NCBI GenBank assembly: GCA_002083615.1
Contig: MSXO01000018.1
Span: 3,622 to 67,621, forward strand
Length of the DNA: 64,000 nt
From: Proteobacteria bacterium ST_bin11
GTDB taxonomy: Bacteria; Pseudomonadota; Gammaproteobacteria; Methylococcales; Methylomonadaceae
Direction of reading: 5' to 3'
Positions 45,506 through 53,402 of this stretch are shown one piece after another. Made by a program: the position numbers and the translations under genes. Below the pieces are notes generated by a model. That model made no database searches and was not told where the DNA came from. It worked only from the letters and a program-made list of their open reading frames with translations. Numbering within the stretch: position 1 is the stretch's first letter; the number at the start of each line of letters is the position of its first letter.

Positions 45506-47048
45506 AATCGTCTTTTTTACCTCCAGTGCCGTCAAATTGGCTCATGCCCGGTATCTGTGCCGAGATTACGACGTGCAAATCACCGGTTTTCGCGAAAAAA
45601 CCTTTGGCGCGAATTATGAGGAACCGCGCATCTATGATCGTGCCGAGCTAATCGAGCGTAGTTATCAGGATGCTTTGCAACGTTGGAAAAAATCCGTTTC
45701 CTTGGATGAACAAAAGTTGTTTTTTATCGAGGATACCTCGGTGATTCTCGAGGCTTTAAGCGTCGAACGGGAAGTACCGGGGCTGGATGTCAAATACTGG
45801 ATGGCGGAAACCGACTTCGCGAGTTTGGATGCTCAATTGCGTGAATTGGGAAACAACCGCCGTTGCAGGGTGCGATCAGACTTGATTTTGCATCTACCCA
45901 AGGATTTACGTAAAGACAATCAAGGCGGAAGTTATCGATGCTTTACCAGCTATAGCCATGGCAACATCGTCGACCAAGATCACGTCATCGCCACCAACCT
46001 GATGTATCCCTGGCTGGACAACAAAACCTTCAACAAATGGTTTGTACCCGAGGGTTGCCGTGAACCGATCAGCCTGCTGCCGATCACCGAGGCCGACACA
46101 CACGATTTTCGTGCGGCGGCATTTCGAGAAATGTTAGGCTTTTTAGAACACCACGGCCGCATTGCAAGGCGCGGCACCCCGATCATTCAAACTCAATTGG
46201 AAGCCGGTGTGCCACTATTCGTTATTTGCGGTCCATCGTGCGCCGGGAAAACCACTTTGGCGGAACACTTGGCCGCAAGATATGGTTACTACCACATCGA
46301 AGCCAGCGATTTCATGTATCTGAGTTATTACCAGAGGCACGGTGTCGGTTCATCAATACCGATTGGTGATTTTGCCGAGCAAGCGCTAAACGAGCAGCCG
46401 GAAATCGTGGCGCGACAAGTATTGGAAAACATTCAGGCGAACCAACCTACAGCTGCAGTTGTCACCGGCTTCCGTTCGCCTCTGGAATTGGCGTGGTTCA
46501 AAAATCATTACGGAGGGCACCAACCCATCGTGCCGGTTTTTATCGATGCCGAGCCCTCAATACGTTTTGAACGCTCTTTAGATCGTGGCCGCGAGGCGAT
46601 ACCGGATAACAGGGAGCGATTCCAGCGACGCGATGCGCAACAAGCAGCAATGGGACTTAGCGATTTAGCGATGAGTTTGGCATCTGACCATATCAAAAAT
46701 GAAGGCGGTCGCGACACCTTCTTTGAAAGTTTTGCGGATCGCTATCTTGGCGATTGGCCATTTCCTCAGAATATCAGCTACAACACACTTAGCACGGGTG
46801 TTCTGGAAAAATTGATTCTAAAAGCGCTTTACGAACAAGGCGAAGATAGGGATTTCTTTACTACCACCGAAATCGCCCATCTGATCAACCGAGATCTGCC
46901 CACCGATCAGCAGCGAAGCAAAAACAATATCAGCCGTTACTTCAATCAACGCTTCTATCCGTATTACGAAATTAAGCTGATTGATGGCAAGCGTAAATAT
47001 CGTCTTTCCAATACGGGGCAGGGGAAAGTTAAATTGTTGGAAAGTTAA
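45498..47048 (+). CDS. Ham1-like/P-loop kinase/winged-helix fusion protein
   Basis: A 516-residue three-part protein. Residues 1-190 resemble Ham1/ITPase nucleotide pyrophosphatases: EIVFFTSSAVKLAHARYL for the first strand, GANYEEPRIYDRAELI where FEENA is usual, and FFIEDTSVILEAL followed by VPGLDVKYWM in place of DDSGLEV...PGVYSARY. Residues ~235-420 are a P-loop domain of the nucleoside-monophosphate kinase type (FVICGPSCAGKTTLAEHLA near 240, VVTGFRSPLELAWF near 318, and a conserved Arg-rich lid). The last ~90 residues look like a winged-helix module (TTTEIAHLINRDLPTDQQRS). The start is ATG 45498, overlapping the previous gene by eight bases. Confidence 0.75.
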   Translation: MTEIVFFTSSAVKLAHARYLCRDYDVQITGFREKTFGANYEEPRIYDRAELIERSYQDALQRWKKSVSLDEQKLFFIEDTSVILEALSVEREVPGLDVKYWMAETDFASLDAQLRELGNNRRCRVRSDLILHLPKDLRKDNQGGSYRCFTSYSHGNIVDQDHVIATNLMYPWLDNKTFNKWFVPEGCREPISLLPITEADTHDFRAAAFREMLGFLEHHGRIARRGTPIIQTQLEAGVPLFVICGPSCAGKTTLAEHLAARYGYYHIEASDFMYLSYYQRHGVGSSIPIGDFAEQALNEQPEIVARQVLENIQANQPTAAVVTGFRSPLELAWFKNHYGGHQPIVPVFIDAEPSIRFERSLDRGREAIPDNRERFQRRDAQQAAMGLSDLAMSLASDHIKNEGGRDTFFESFADRYLGDWPFPQNISYNTLSTGVLEKLILKALYEQGEDRDFFTTTEIAHLINRDLPTDQQRSKNNISRYFNQRFYPYYEIKLIDGKRKYRLSNTGQGKVKLLES

Positions 47049-47249
47049 GCGCGACTCATGCAAGTCTCAATATATAACAGCCTTACTGCGCACTATTCTG
47101 GCCTCAGATCAATCTGCACATTACGCCGTCCACAACTCCACTTCATTCGAACAACTATCTGTTAGCTCAGCCAAACTCATCCCGGTCATTTACACTGACC
47201 AGAAAAAGTATATACTTCACGTAACTACATTTTACATATGGAGCGTCCT

Positions 47250-47480
47250 ATGACCTATGCCCGTATCTTCCAATCCGGCAATAGCCAGGCGGTGCGGCTA
47301 CCCAAGGAATTTCGCTTCAATACTGACCGGGTGGAAATCTTCCGCCGGGGGGATGAAATCATATTGCGGGAAACACCCGCCAACGCTGCCGCGATATTCG
47401 ACGCCTTAGCCGCATTGCCCGACGACTTTATGAGCGATGGCCGCGAAGATACGCCGCCCCAGGATCGTGAGGCGCTTTGA
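47250..47480 (+). CDS. vapB: VapB-type AbrB-fold antitoxin
   Basis: A 76-residue antitoxin with an N-terminal AbrB/SpoVT swapped-hairpin DNA-binding domain (ARIFQSGNSQAVRLPKEFRF). A flexible acidic C terminus would wrap the toxin. GGAGCG precedes the ATG at 47250. It overlaps the toxin gene by one base (TGATG arrangement), and should repress its own promoter together with the toxin, as VapBC pairs do. Confidence 0.88.
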   Translation: MTYARIFQSGNSQAVRLPKEFRFNTDRVEIFRRGDEIILRETPANAAAIFDALAALPDDFMSDGREDTPPQDREAL

Positions 47481-47896
47481 TGAGCGCCCGTTATCTGCTC
47501 GATACCAATATTTGCATTTATATCGCCAAGTACAATCCGCCAGAGGTGCGTGAGCGTTTTGCCCATCACGCTGCGGATGAATTGGCGATGTCGGTGATTA
47601 CCTTGGGCGAACTGCGATTCGGCGCGGAGAAAAGTCAGGCCAGGGAAAGGGCGTTAGCCGGCATTAACGAACTTACCGGGTTGATTCCGGTATATGGTTT
47701 GCCGGAAGCAGCTGGCGAGCATTACGGACAGATACGTGCGGCGTTACAAAAAATCGGGCAACCCATCGGCAATAACGATTTATGGCTGGCGGCTCACGCC
47801 AGAGCGGAAGGCTGGATTTTAGTCACCAACAACGAACGCGAGTTTTTGCGAGTGCCGAGGTTGCACGTAGAGAACTGGGTAAGCTTATCACGCTGA
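47480..47896 (+). CDS. vapC: VapC-type PIN-domain toxin
   Basis: A 138-residue PIN ribonuclease of the VapC family. Active-site acidic residues are visible: Asp in YLLDTNICIYI near residue 8, Glu in MSVITLGELRFGAEKS near residue 43, and Asp in GNNDLWLAAHAR near residue 98, with NNEREFLRVPRL near the end. The pair differs from the one at 42.3 kb, so the two are not copies of each other. Together they frame the 42.9-47.2 kb island. Confidence 0.9.
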   Translation: MSARYLLDTNICIYIAKYNPPEVRERFAHHAADELAMSVITLGELRFGAEKSQARERALAGINELTGLIPVYGLPEAAGEHYGQIRAALQKIGQPIGNNDLWLAAHARAEGWILVTNNEREFLRVPRLHVENWVSLSR

Positions 47897-48011
47897 ACAC
47901 CTAAGCAAGCGCCTCAGGCAGTGGCTTAGTCTAGGCTCCAAACATCACCCAGCGTCTATTGACTAATTTTCGAATATCCTATTCAACTTATATGAGCTCA
48001 GGACAACCCGA

Positions 48012-48707
48012 ATGAAACATCTATCAATGACGATTTTTTTGTTGTCCGCCCTAACCAGCTGCACAACAAACTCGTTATATACCCAGCCATTAGCGGTAGC
48101 CGACCCAGCGCCAAAATCTATATCAACCGCCACTCTCTACTCTACAGCCGCTACCGAAAAATCCGGCCCCGTGAATGTTTACCTGATTCCGCTGAATGAT
48201 TTCTCGGAAGATGTTGCGGCGCAAATGGGCAGAGATTTGAGTAAGGAATTCGGCCTGTGGGTTAAGGGCACGGTGGCGATGGGCACGCAAGGCCTGATGC
48301 CGATGCCGAGCTCTCAACAATTCGCGGCGGAAGACATCTTCGAACAGGCGAAAACCGTGATGCAGCGTTTGCCGGAAGCGGACAGCAGCACCTATTTTAT
48401 TTTTCTGACCAACCGCGACATCAACAGCCGCGCCCGGAATTTTCGTTTCCAGTTTTCCTATCACGACAAAGTCTGCCGTTGTTCTTTGATTTCCGCCGCG
48501 CGCATGCACCCGGAACCGGAAAGTTCGGCGAGTGGCAGCCAGCAGCTGCAATCGCGCTTCATCAAAATGACCAAACGCGCCATCGGCCAAATGGTTTTGA
48601 ATTGGGAACGCTCCAGTGACATCAAAGACCTGATGTATTCGCCGATTATGAGCTTGGACGACATCGATCACTTGGGTAATCGACATCCGGCCATCTCCAA
48701 GAAGTAA
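48012..48707 (+). CDS. Archaemetzincin-like lipoprotein lacking the zinc motif
   Basis: A 231-residue lipoprotein (signal ending LSALTSC). Its order of segments parallels archaemetzincin proteases: VYLIPLNDFSEDVAAQMGRDL as the first strand, QFAAEDIFEQAKTVMQRLP, TYFIFLTNRDINSRARNFRF as the domain core, and SLISAARM. Where the HExxHxxGxxH-C zinc site should be, I read KMTKRAIGQMVLNWERSSDI, with no His. The end LMYSPIMSLDDID matches the CVM...SL..xD element of the family. It therefore looks like a pseudo-protease anchored in a membrane. The match is by eye only. Confidence 0.5.
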   Translation: MKHLSMTIFLLSALTSCTTNSLYTQPLAVADPAPKSISTATLYSTAATEKSGPVNVYLIPLNDFSEDVAAQMGRDLSKEFGLWVKGTVAMGTQGLMPMPSSQQFAAEDIFEQAKTVMQRLPEADSSTYFIFLTNRDINSRARNFRFQFSYHDKVCRCSLISAARMHPEPESSASGSQQLQSRFIKMTKRAIGQMVLNWERSSDIKDLMYSPIMSLDDIDHLGNRHPAISKK

Positions 48708-48834
48708 AACGTATCAGAAGTTAATCTTAGCGGCCGCCCCTTTCCACGAGCGGCTTAATCGGTGTATTCTGCAGCCTTCGCTCTGGTATGTATCAACCCG
48801 GAATCATTGCCACCTTAACCCCAACCGTTTAAAC

Positions 48835-49536
48835 ATGTTTTCCGCAACATCACGCAAGGCCTGTCTTATCGGCTTTTTATCGTTATTAACGCTGCTCAGC
48901 CCCGCCTCCTTCGCCCACGGCGTCGATGCCAATACCGAACGGTTTTTGCTGGCCAACCAAGGCGTCGCGATTGGCCCGTTTTTGTACATCGGCGCCAAGC
49001 ACATGGTCACCGGCTACGATCATTTGTTGTTCTTGGTGGGGGTGATTTTCTTTTTATTCCGCACCCGCGACGTGCTGGTCTATGTCAGCTTGTTCACCTT
49101 GGGACATAGCTTGACCCTACTGTTCGGGGTACTCAGCCACATCTCGGTCAATCCGTTTCTGATCGATGCGATTATCGGCCTGTCGATTGTGTATAAAGGC
49201 TTCGACAACCTGGGCGGTTTTCAGCGTCTATTGGGGTTTCAGCCTAATACGAAATGGGCGGTGATGATTTTTGGCTTGTTTCACGGCTTTGGCTTGGCGA
49301 CCAAATTACAGGATTTTTCACTGCCCGCAGCCGGGCTGTGGAAAAACTTGTTGGCGTTTAATGTGGGCGTGGAAGTCGGCCAGTTTCTGGCCCTGTTGTT
49401 TATCTTGATCGCGTTGGACTTTTGGCGGCGCCACCGCAGTTATTACGCGTTTTCCGCAGCCACCAACACGCTCCTAATGTCCGGCGGTTTAATTCTGTTC
49501 GGTTATCAAATCACGGGATACATCATCAATGGCTAA
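48835..49536 (+). CDS. HupE/UreJ family membrane protein
   Basis: A 233-residue membrane protein with an N-terminal hydrophobic signal segment, then about six helices. The HupE/UreJ hallmark is present: FLYIGAKHMVTGYDHLLFLVGV near residue 50, whose His and Asp are thought to bind nickel or cobalt, with LFTLGHSLTLLFG and LFHGFGLA in later helices. HupE proteins let nickel into cells for hydrogenase or urease, but many members have no hydrogenase nearby. It overlaps the next gene by eight bases. Confidence 0.87.
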   Translation: MFSATSRKACLIGFLSLLTLLSPASFAHGVDANTERFLLANQGVAIGPFLYIGAKHMVTGYDHLLFLVGVIFFLFRTRDVLVYVSLFTLGHSLTLLFGVLSHISVNPFLIDAIIGLSIVYKGFDNLGGFQRLLGFQPNTKWAVMIFGLFHGFGLATKLQDFSLPAAGLWKNLLAFNVGVEVGQFLALLFILIALDFWRRHRSYYAFSAATNTLLMSGGLILFGYQITGYIING

Positions 49537-50113
49537 CTCGATGCAAGACAGCAACCCGCCGGTTCAATCCGTTAAATCGCTAACTATCGCCAGTATTTCA
49601 GCACTGTGTTTGGCTGGCGTGATTCTAGTCACCGCCGTATTGCCCGCCGAATACGGCATAGATCCGACCGGGTTTGGCGCTATGACCGGTTTAACCAGTT
49701 TATCCTCCACCAGCAAAACCGCCTCAGCAGCAGCCAGCGTTTGCCCCGAGTCGCAGGTAGCAATCAGCGCCGCCCAACCGGCTGCCGCATCGCAATGGCA
49801 GGATACAGTGAAAATTGTGGTGCCAGCCGGCGAAGGCCTGGAATACAAATTTCATCTGGTCAAAGGCGCGACCCTGGACTATTCGTGGTCCACCGACGGC
49901 GCAGCGCTGTATTTTGATTTCCACGGCGAGCCGCAAGGCGATAAGACCGGATATTTCAAAAGCTACAAAGAAACGACCGACAGCCAATCCAGCGGCTCGC
50001 TAAGCGCGCCCTTCGAAGGTGTGCACGGCTGGTATTGGGAGAACAAATCCGGCGCGCCGGTCACCGTGGTTTTAAACACGAAAGGGACTTATCGGGTTTT
50101 GGGTTTGATGTGA
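49529..50113 (+). CDS. Membrane-anchored periplasmic partner of HupE
   Basis: A 194-residue protein with one N-terminal membrane segment (LTIASISALCLAGVILVTAVLPAEYGIDPTG) and a beta-rich soluble domain. The PAEYGIDPTG motif after the helix is typical of the transmembrane anchor proteins found directly behind HupE/UreJ genes. The soluble part is a compact beta fold (VVPAGEGLEYKFHLVKGATL, then GYFKSYKETTDSQSSGS). The gene overlap implies co-translation with HupE; a role in metal or electron transfer at the membrane is inference. Confidence 0.75.
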   Translation: MANSMQDSNPPVQSVKSLTIASISALCLAGVILVTAVLPAEYGIDPTGFGAMTGLTSLSSTSKTASAAASVCPESQVAISAAQPAAASQWQDTVKIVVPAGEGLEYKFHLVKGATLDYSWSTDGAALYFDFHGEPQGDKTGYFKSYKETTDSQSSGSLSAPFEGVHGWYWENKSGAPVTVVLNTKGTYRVLGLM

Positions 50114-50207
50114 TCAGATGCATCGCTGACCGAATTACCTGTACTGCACAAAAATGCAGATTCAACGCACGGGCGCAATTGCGATTATTCCGAAACGGAA
50201 AACCGCT

Positions 50208-50813
50208 TCAATCCTCAGGCCCGAAGCACTGCGGATAATCTTTGCACACTTCACAAGAAGGCGCTCGGCAGACGTACAAGCCTTCTGCTTCGCACAGTTG
50301 TTTGTACAAAAACTTTTTCCATTTCATATCTTTGCTGTTGCGCACCAATAATTCCGGAAAGTTGTAGCCCAGCATGGCCGACAAATCGACACGCGCCCAT
50401 AAGCCCAAGTCTTGCCAGAGGTGATCGCTGCCCAAACAGGCTGCCACGATCATGGCAATTAGCCATTCGGTTTCTTCGCCGGGATTTACCGCGAATTGCC
50501 CCAGCAGGATTTCAAGATCCTGTTTTTCCAACATACGACTGAAATCCAGACAGCTACCGGAAAAAGCTTGCGTAGCCAACTGATAACCGGGGAAAGTCCT
50601 GTCTATCAGTTGCTGAAATTGCGCTTGGCTTAAGCCCAAACTATCGGGAAGAACCCCATCACCGACACTCCAACTGGCGATGATTTGCGCCAACCAGACG
50701 CTGTTGGGCGACTGGTCGGCACGAGCCATCAGATCCTGATATATGTGTTGCCGCGACTTAACAACCGAGGGCTCTGCCCTATCGTTCGGTTCGATGGAAA
50801 GTGTGCAACTCAT
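50208..50813 (-). CDS. nifQ: NifQ, molybdenum-delivery protein
   Basis: NifQ supplies molybdenum to FeMo-cofactor assembly. The protein carries the family's C-terminal cluster-binding motif C-x4-C-x2-C-x5-C (CRAPSCEVCKDYPQC). The upstream RWKK-like segment is KDMKWKKFLYKQLCEAEG. The start at 50813 (201 residues) has GGAGA eight bases before it; longer in-frame starts overlap the upstream ferredoxin gene. It is the last gene of the minus-strand nif accessory cluster, following two ferredoxins. Confidence 0.9.
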   Translation of the reverse strand: MSCTLSIEPNDRAEPSVVKSRQHIYQDLMARADQSPNSVWLAQIIASWSVGDGVLPDSLGLSQAQFQQLIDRTFPGYQLATQAFSGSCLDFSRMLEKQDLEILLGQFAVNPGEETEWLIAMIVAACLGSDHLWQDLGLWARVDLSAMLGYNFPELLVRNSKDMKWKKFLYKQLCEAEGLYVCRAPSCEVCKDYPQCFGPED

Positions 50814-50850
50814 ACTCGATTCTCCGGCCTTTTTAACGATGACGCAGGAA

Positions 50851-51201
50851 TTAATATTCGACGCGAATATCTTCATCCCTAACAATCATTTGGCAAGCCA
50901 AACGCCATTCAGGCGGCAGGTCGTCAACGATCATTTGCTCTAACTGTTCGGTAGTCACTTTACCGATTTGTTTAAGCAGGGATTTTTCCTTCTCGGTCAT
51001 CGTGCCACCCATGCGCTCCAATTTTTTATCGATGCTGGTGACGCGGACCACGCAAGTGCCGCATTCGCCATCTTCGCATTCAAAATTGATGGGTATCTTG
51101 TTTTCCAGAGCCAGCTTCAAAATGCTTTGAGTGTGACTGCCGGCAACGGCGTAGACGGTTTTGTCCCGGTATTCGGGACTGGTAAATGTTACTAATGCCA
51201 T
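50851..51201 (-). CDS. 2Fe-2S ferredoxin of the nif cluster
   Basis: A 116-residue plant-type ferredoxin. The cluster ligands are CEDGECGTC (C-x4-C-x2-C) near residues 42-50 and a fourth Cys in WRLACQM near 103. An insert between the third and fourth ligands (KKLERMGGTMTEKEKSLLKQ) makes it longer than housekeeping ferredoxins. AAGGAG precedes the ATG. It lies between another 2Fe-2S ferredoxin and nifQ, so electron supply to nitrogenase or cofactor assembly is likely. Confidence 0.87.
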   Translation of the reverse strand: MALVTFTSPEYRDKTVYAVAGSHTQSILKLALENKIPINFECEDGECGTCVVRVTSIDKKLERMGGTMTEKEKSLLKQIGKVTTEQLEQMIVDDLPPEWRLACQMIVRDEDIRVEY

Positions 51202-51222
51202 GTGTTACTCCTTTTGCGTTAT

Positions 51223-51510
51223 TTATACTGGTTTAAGGGAAATTTCGCCGCCCAACACTTGCGCTTGGCAAGCGAGACGATTGTGTTTGCCAGCCATGTT
51301 TTCACGCAAAATTTTGTCTTCCAGTACTGACGGCTCGGTCAAGTTATTCCATCCAGCAGTCACTTTCATGATGCAAGTTCCGCAATCGCCTTCCCGGCAA
51401 CCGTAAGTAATACCGGAACCTACTTTCTCGGACACCTCAATAACCCGGGTGCCGGCGGGGACGGTAACCGTCACGTTTATATCTTCAAATGTAATGGTCG
51501 ATTTGGCCAT
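51223..51510 (-). CDS. 2Fe-2S ferredoxin of the nif cluster
   Basis: A 95-residue plant-type ferredoxin. The ligands are CREGDCGTC near residues 38-46 and a Cys in RLACQAQV near 82. I start it at 51510 (MAKSTITFEDINVTV), with GGAG eight bases upstream; a longer frame to 51624 has no supporting signal. It is probably the partner of the flavodiiron protein encoded upstream or of nitrogenase. The 21-bp gap to the next ferredoxin indicates joint transcription. Confidence 0.87.
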   Translation of the reverse strand: MAKSTITFEDINVTVTVPAGTRVIEVSEKVGSGITYGCREGDCGTCIMKVTAGWNNLTEPSVLEDKILRENMAGKHNRLACQAQVLGGEISLKPV

Positions 51511-51597
51511 TGTAAAAACTCCATAAGGTTTAAAAGTAATCTCGGCAGCCTCTAATCTGAGGACTCCCGGTTTGGAACCGAAACGATTCCTGATTTT

Positions 51598-51617
51598 CAC
51601 CGGCCTTGCGGCCGGTG
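51598..51617 (-). other. Intergenic hairpin between the flavodiiron and ferredoxin genes
   Basis: CACCGGCC (51598-51605) pairs with GGCCGGTG (51610-51617) around a 4-base loop. No T run follows on the minus strand, so it is not a classic terminator. It may stabilise or divide the message. Confidence 0.5.
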
Positions 51618-51697
51618 AGGTCACCGATGCGTCCTTGGATCGGTTTAGCCTACGAATACAGCTGTAGACTCAATAGCAGGCGTCTGTTTTATCCGGT

Positions 51698-52975
51698 TTA
51701 CAGATCCGCAAAATTAATCACCCGCGACTCTCTGGCACCGGTCAATTCCTGAGCCAGTTCCAAACCAAAGGCTTTGCACTCGTGGATCTCGTCGTCGGTC
51801 GGAATCAATTTGACGCGCAGGCCCTGAATCGGCACCCGCAGTTTCAAGCCGCGCAAACGATCTTCCACCAAGCGCACACCCTCGCCGGTCCAGCCGTAAG
51901 AGCCAAAGACACCCCCGAGTTTGTTTTTTAGATTGACCACGGCCAGCGAAGACAGCAGATCCCAAATCGGCTTGACCGCATCACCGTTGATGGTGGGGGT
52001 ACCCAGCACCAAACCGTCGGCTTCTTCGATCAAATCCACAAAGGGAGAGACCTCGCCACCTTCTAGGTCGTAAAGCGATACCCGAACGTCATCAATTTGC
52101 ATTGCGCCTTGATAAATGGCTTCTGCCATCCGGCGGGTATTGCCGTAGGAGCTGATGTAAAAAATCAGCAGGGTTTTTTGATTCGGCCTGAGTTCGTTGT
52201 GGAGTGCGGGGCTGGATAGCTGACGGTAGCGCTGGATGTAATGCTGCGGGCGATCCCGCAAGATCGGGCCGTGCGTGGGCGCAATCAATTTCAGCGGCAA
52301 AGGCTCAATTAGTTCCAAAGCCCTAACCACGTATTCCTTGAACGGCCGCATGATGTGGGCGTAGTAATATTCAAAGGAAAACCGGAAGTCGCCGACCTTG
52401 TCGTTGTACAAGCGGTTATCGCAAAAATGACAGCCAAACACGTCGCCAGAAAACAGCATGGCTTCTTCAGGCGCATAGGTGCACTGGGTGTCGGGCCAGT
52501 GCAAATAAGGGGTGTGTAAAAACTCCAGGCTACGGTCGCCCAATGACACTTTGTCGCCGGTCACCACCGGGGTATAACTCAACTCATCCTGTTTCAGGAG
52601 GCCTTTCAGCATGGATTGGGCTTTTTGGGAAATGAACAACTGCGCTTGCGGCGCCCGTTTCATCAGCTCCGGCAAAGCACCGGTGTGATCAGGCTCCAAG
52701 TGATTGAGAACGATGACTTTGATTTCCCAGTAATCGGCAACGCTTTCCAGGCGGGCAAAAAAGTCGTTGGCAAAACCTTCTTTCACTGTGTCTATCACCG
52801 CCACGCCTTCGCTGCCGCGAATCACATAAGCGTTGTAACTGGTGCCGTTGGCGGTCTTCAGAATAATGTCGAAGGTGCGCAGGTTTGGATCTAAGGCCCC
52901 TACCCAATGCACGCGATCCGACAAGGCCACCGCCAGCGGTGTGCCGTCTTCGCTCTCCAATTGGACGCTGTTCAT
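51698..52975 (-). CDS. Flavodiiron protein (FprA-type A flavoprotein)
   Basis: A 425-residue enzyme that reduces oxygen or nitric oxide to water or nitrous oxide. The N-terminal metallo-beta-lactamase-like domain holds the diiron ligands, with NHLEPDHTGALPEL near residue 90 (H-x-E-x-D-H). The C-terminal flavodoxin domain starts near 267 (LLIFYISSYGNTRRMAEAIY) and binds FMN. In a nif cluster it plausibly removes oxygen near nitrogenase, fed by the ferredoxins downstream. Its start overlaps the stop of the NifO-like gene by four bases. Confidence 0.9.
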   Translation of the reverse strand: MNSVQLESEDGTPLAVALSDRVHWVGALDPNLRTFDIILKTANGTSYNAYVIRGSEGVAVIDTVKEGFANDFFARLESVADYWEIKVIVLNHLEPDHTGALPELMKRAPQAQLFISQKAQSMLKGLLKQDELSYTPVVTGDKVSLGDRSLEFLHTPYLHWPDTQCTYAPEEAMLFSGDVFGCHFCDNRLYNDKVGDFRFSFEYYYAHIMRPFKEYVVRALELIEPLPLKLIAPTHGPILRDRPQHYIQRYRQLSSPALHNELRPNQKTLLIFYISSYGNTRRMAEAIYQGAMQIDDVRVSLYDLEGGEVSPFVDLIEEADGLVLGTPTINGDAVKPIWDLLSSLAVVNLKNKLGGVFGSYGWTGEGVRLVEDRLRGLKLRVPIQGLRVKLIPTDDEIHECKAFGLELAQELTGARESRVINFADL

Positions 52976-53397
52976 GGCTTACAAGCCTCGGCGCGAGACT
53001 GCTTGGGACAGGCTTCCAAATTCTTGTGAGTGACGGATGTCGCCAATCCCAACCAGGTATCGACCTGTTGTTGGTCGAACCCGCAGACTCGCTGTTCGTT
53101 GACCTCCATCAAAGGCCGACGTATTAACAGCGGCTGCGCCACCATCAGCGCTATAGCTTCGTCTTCGCTGACAGCATTTGGATCGACCAACCCTTGCTTG
53201 ACGGCCGGTGCGCTGCGGTTAAACCAGTCCGCGACCGGCATGTCGCCAAAAAACGAGCGCAACTTGCCTGACTCCCTGCTCCACGGTTGTTGCAATAAGT
53301 CGTACACCACGAGCAAATGACCAGCAGCACTGAGCAACTGTTTTTGCCGGGTATTGTTTAAGCAGCCCGGCTTTTCATAGAAATGCACGGTGGCCAT
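52972..53397 (-). CDS. Nitrogenase-associated ArsC-family protein (NifO-like)
   Basis: A 141-residue thioredoxin-fold protein of the ArsC/Spx superfamily found in nif clusters and often called NifO. It starts MATVHFYEKPGCLNNTRQKQL, with a single active-site-like Cys, continues with the helix GDMPVADWFNRSAPAVKQG, and has the cis-Pro region QPLLIRRPLMEVNEQRVCGF. The start is ATG 53397, five bases after the ferredoxin stop; a TTG nine bases upstream is possible. NifO has been linked to molybdenum use; the mechanism is not established. Confidence 0.82.
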   Translation of the reverse strand: MATVHFYEKPGCLNNTRQKQLLSAAGHLLVVYDLLQQPWSRESGKLRSFFGDMPVADWFNRSAPAVKQGLVDPNAVSEDEAIALMVAQPLLIRRPLMEVNEQRVCGFDQQQVDTWLGLATSVTHKNLEACPKQSRAEACKP

Positions 53398-53402
53398 GGC
53401 TA

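Noticed and set aside
48835..50113. A hydrogenase accessory locus around HupE
   Set aside because: No hydrogenase, urease or maturation gene is present on either side; only the HupE and anchor genes are seen.
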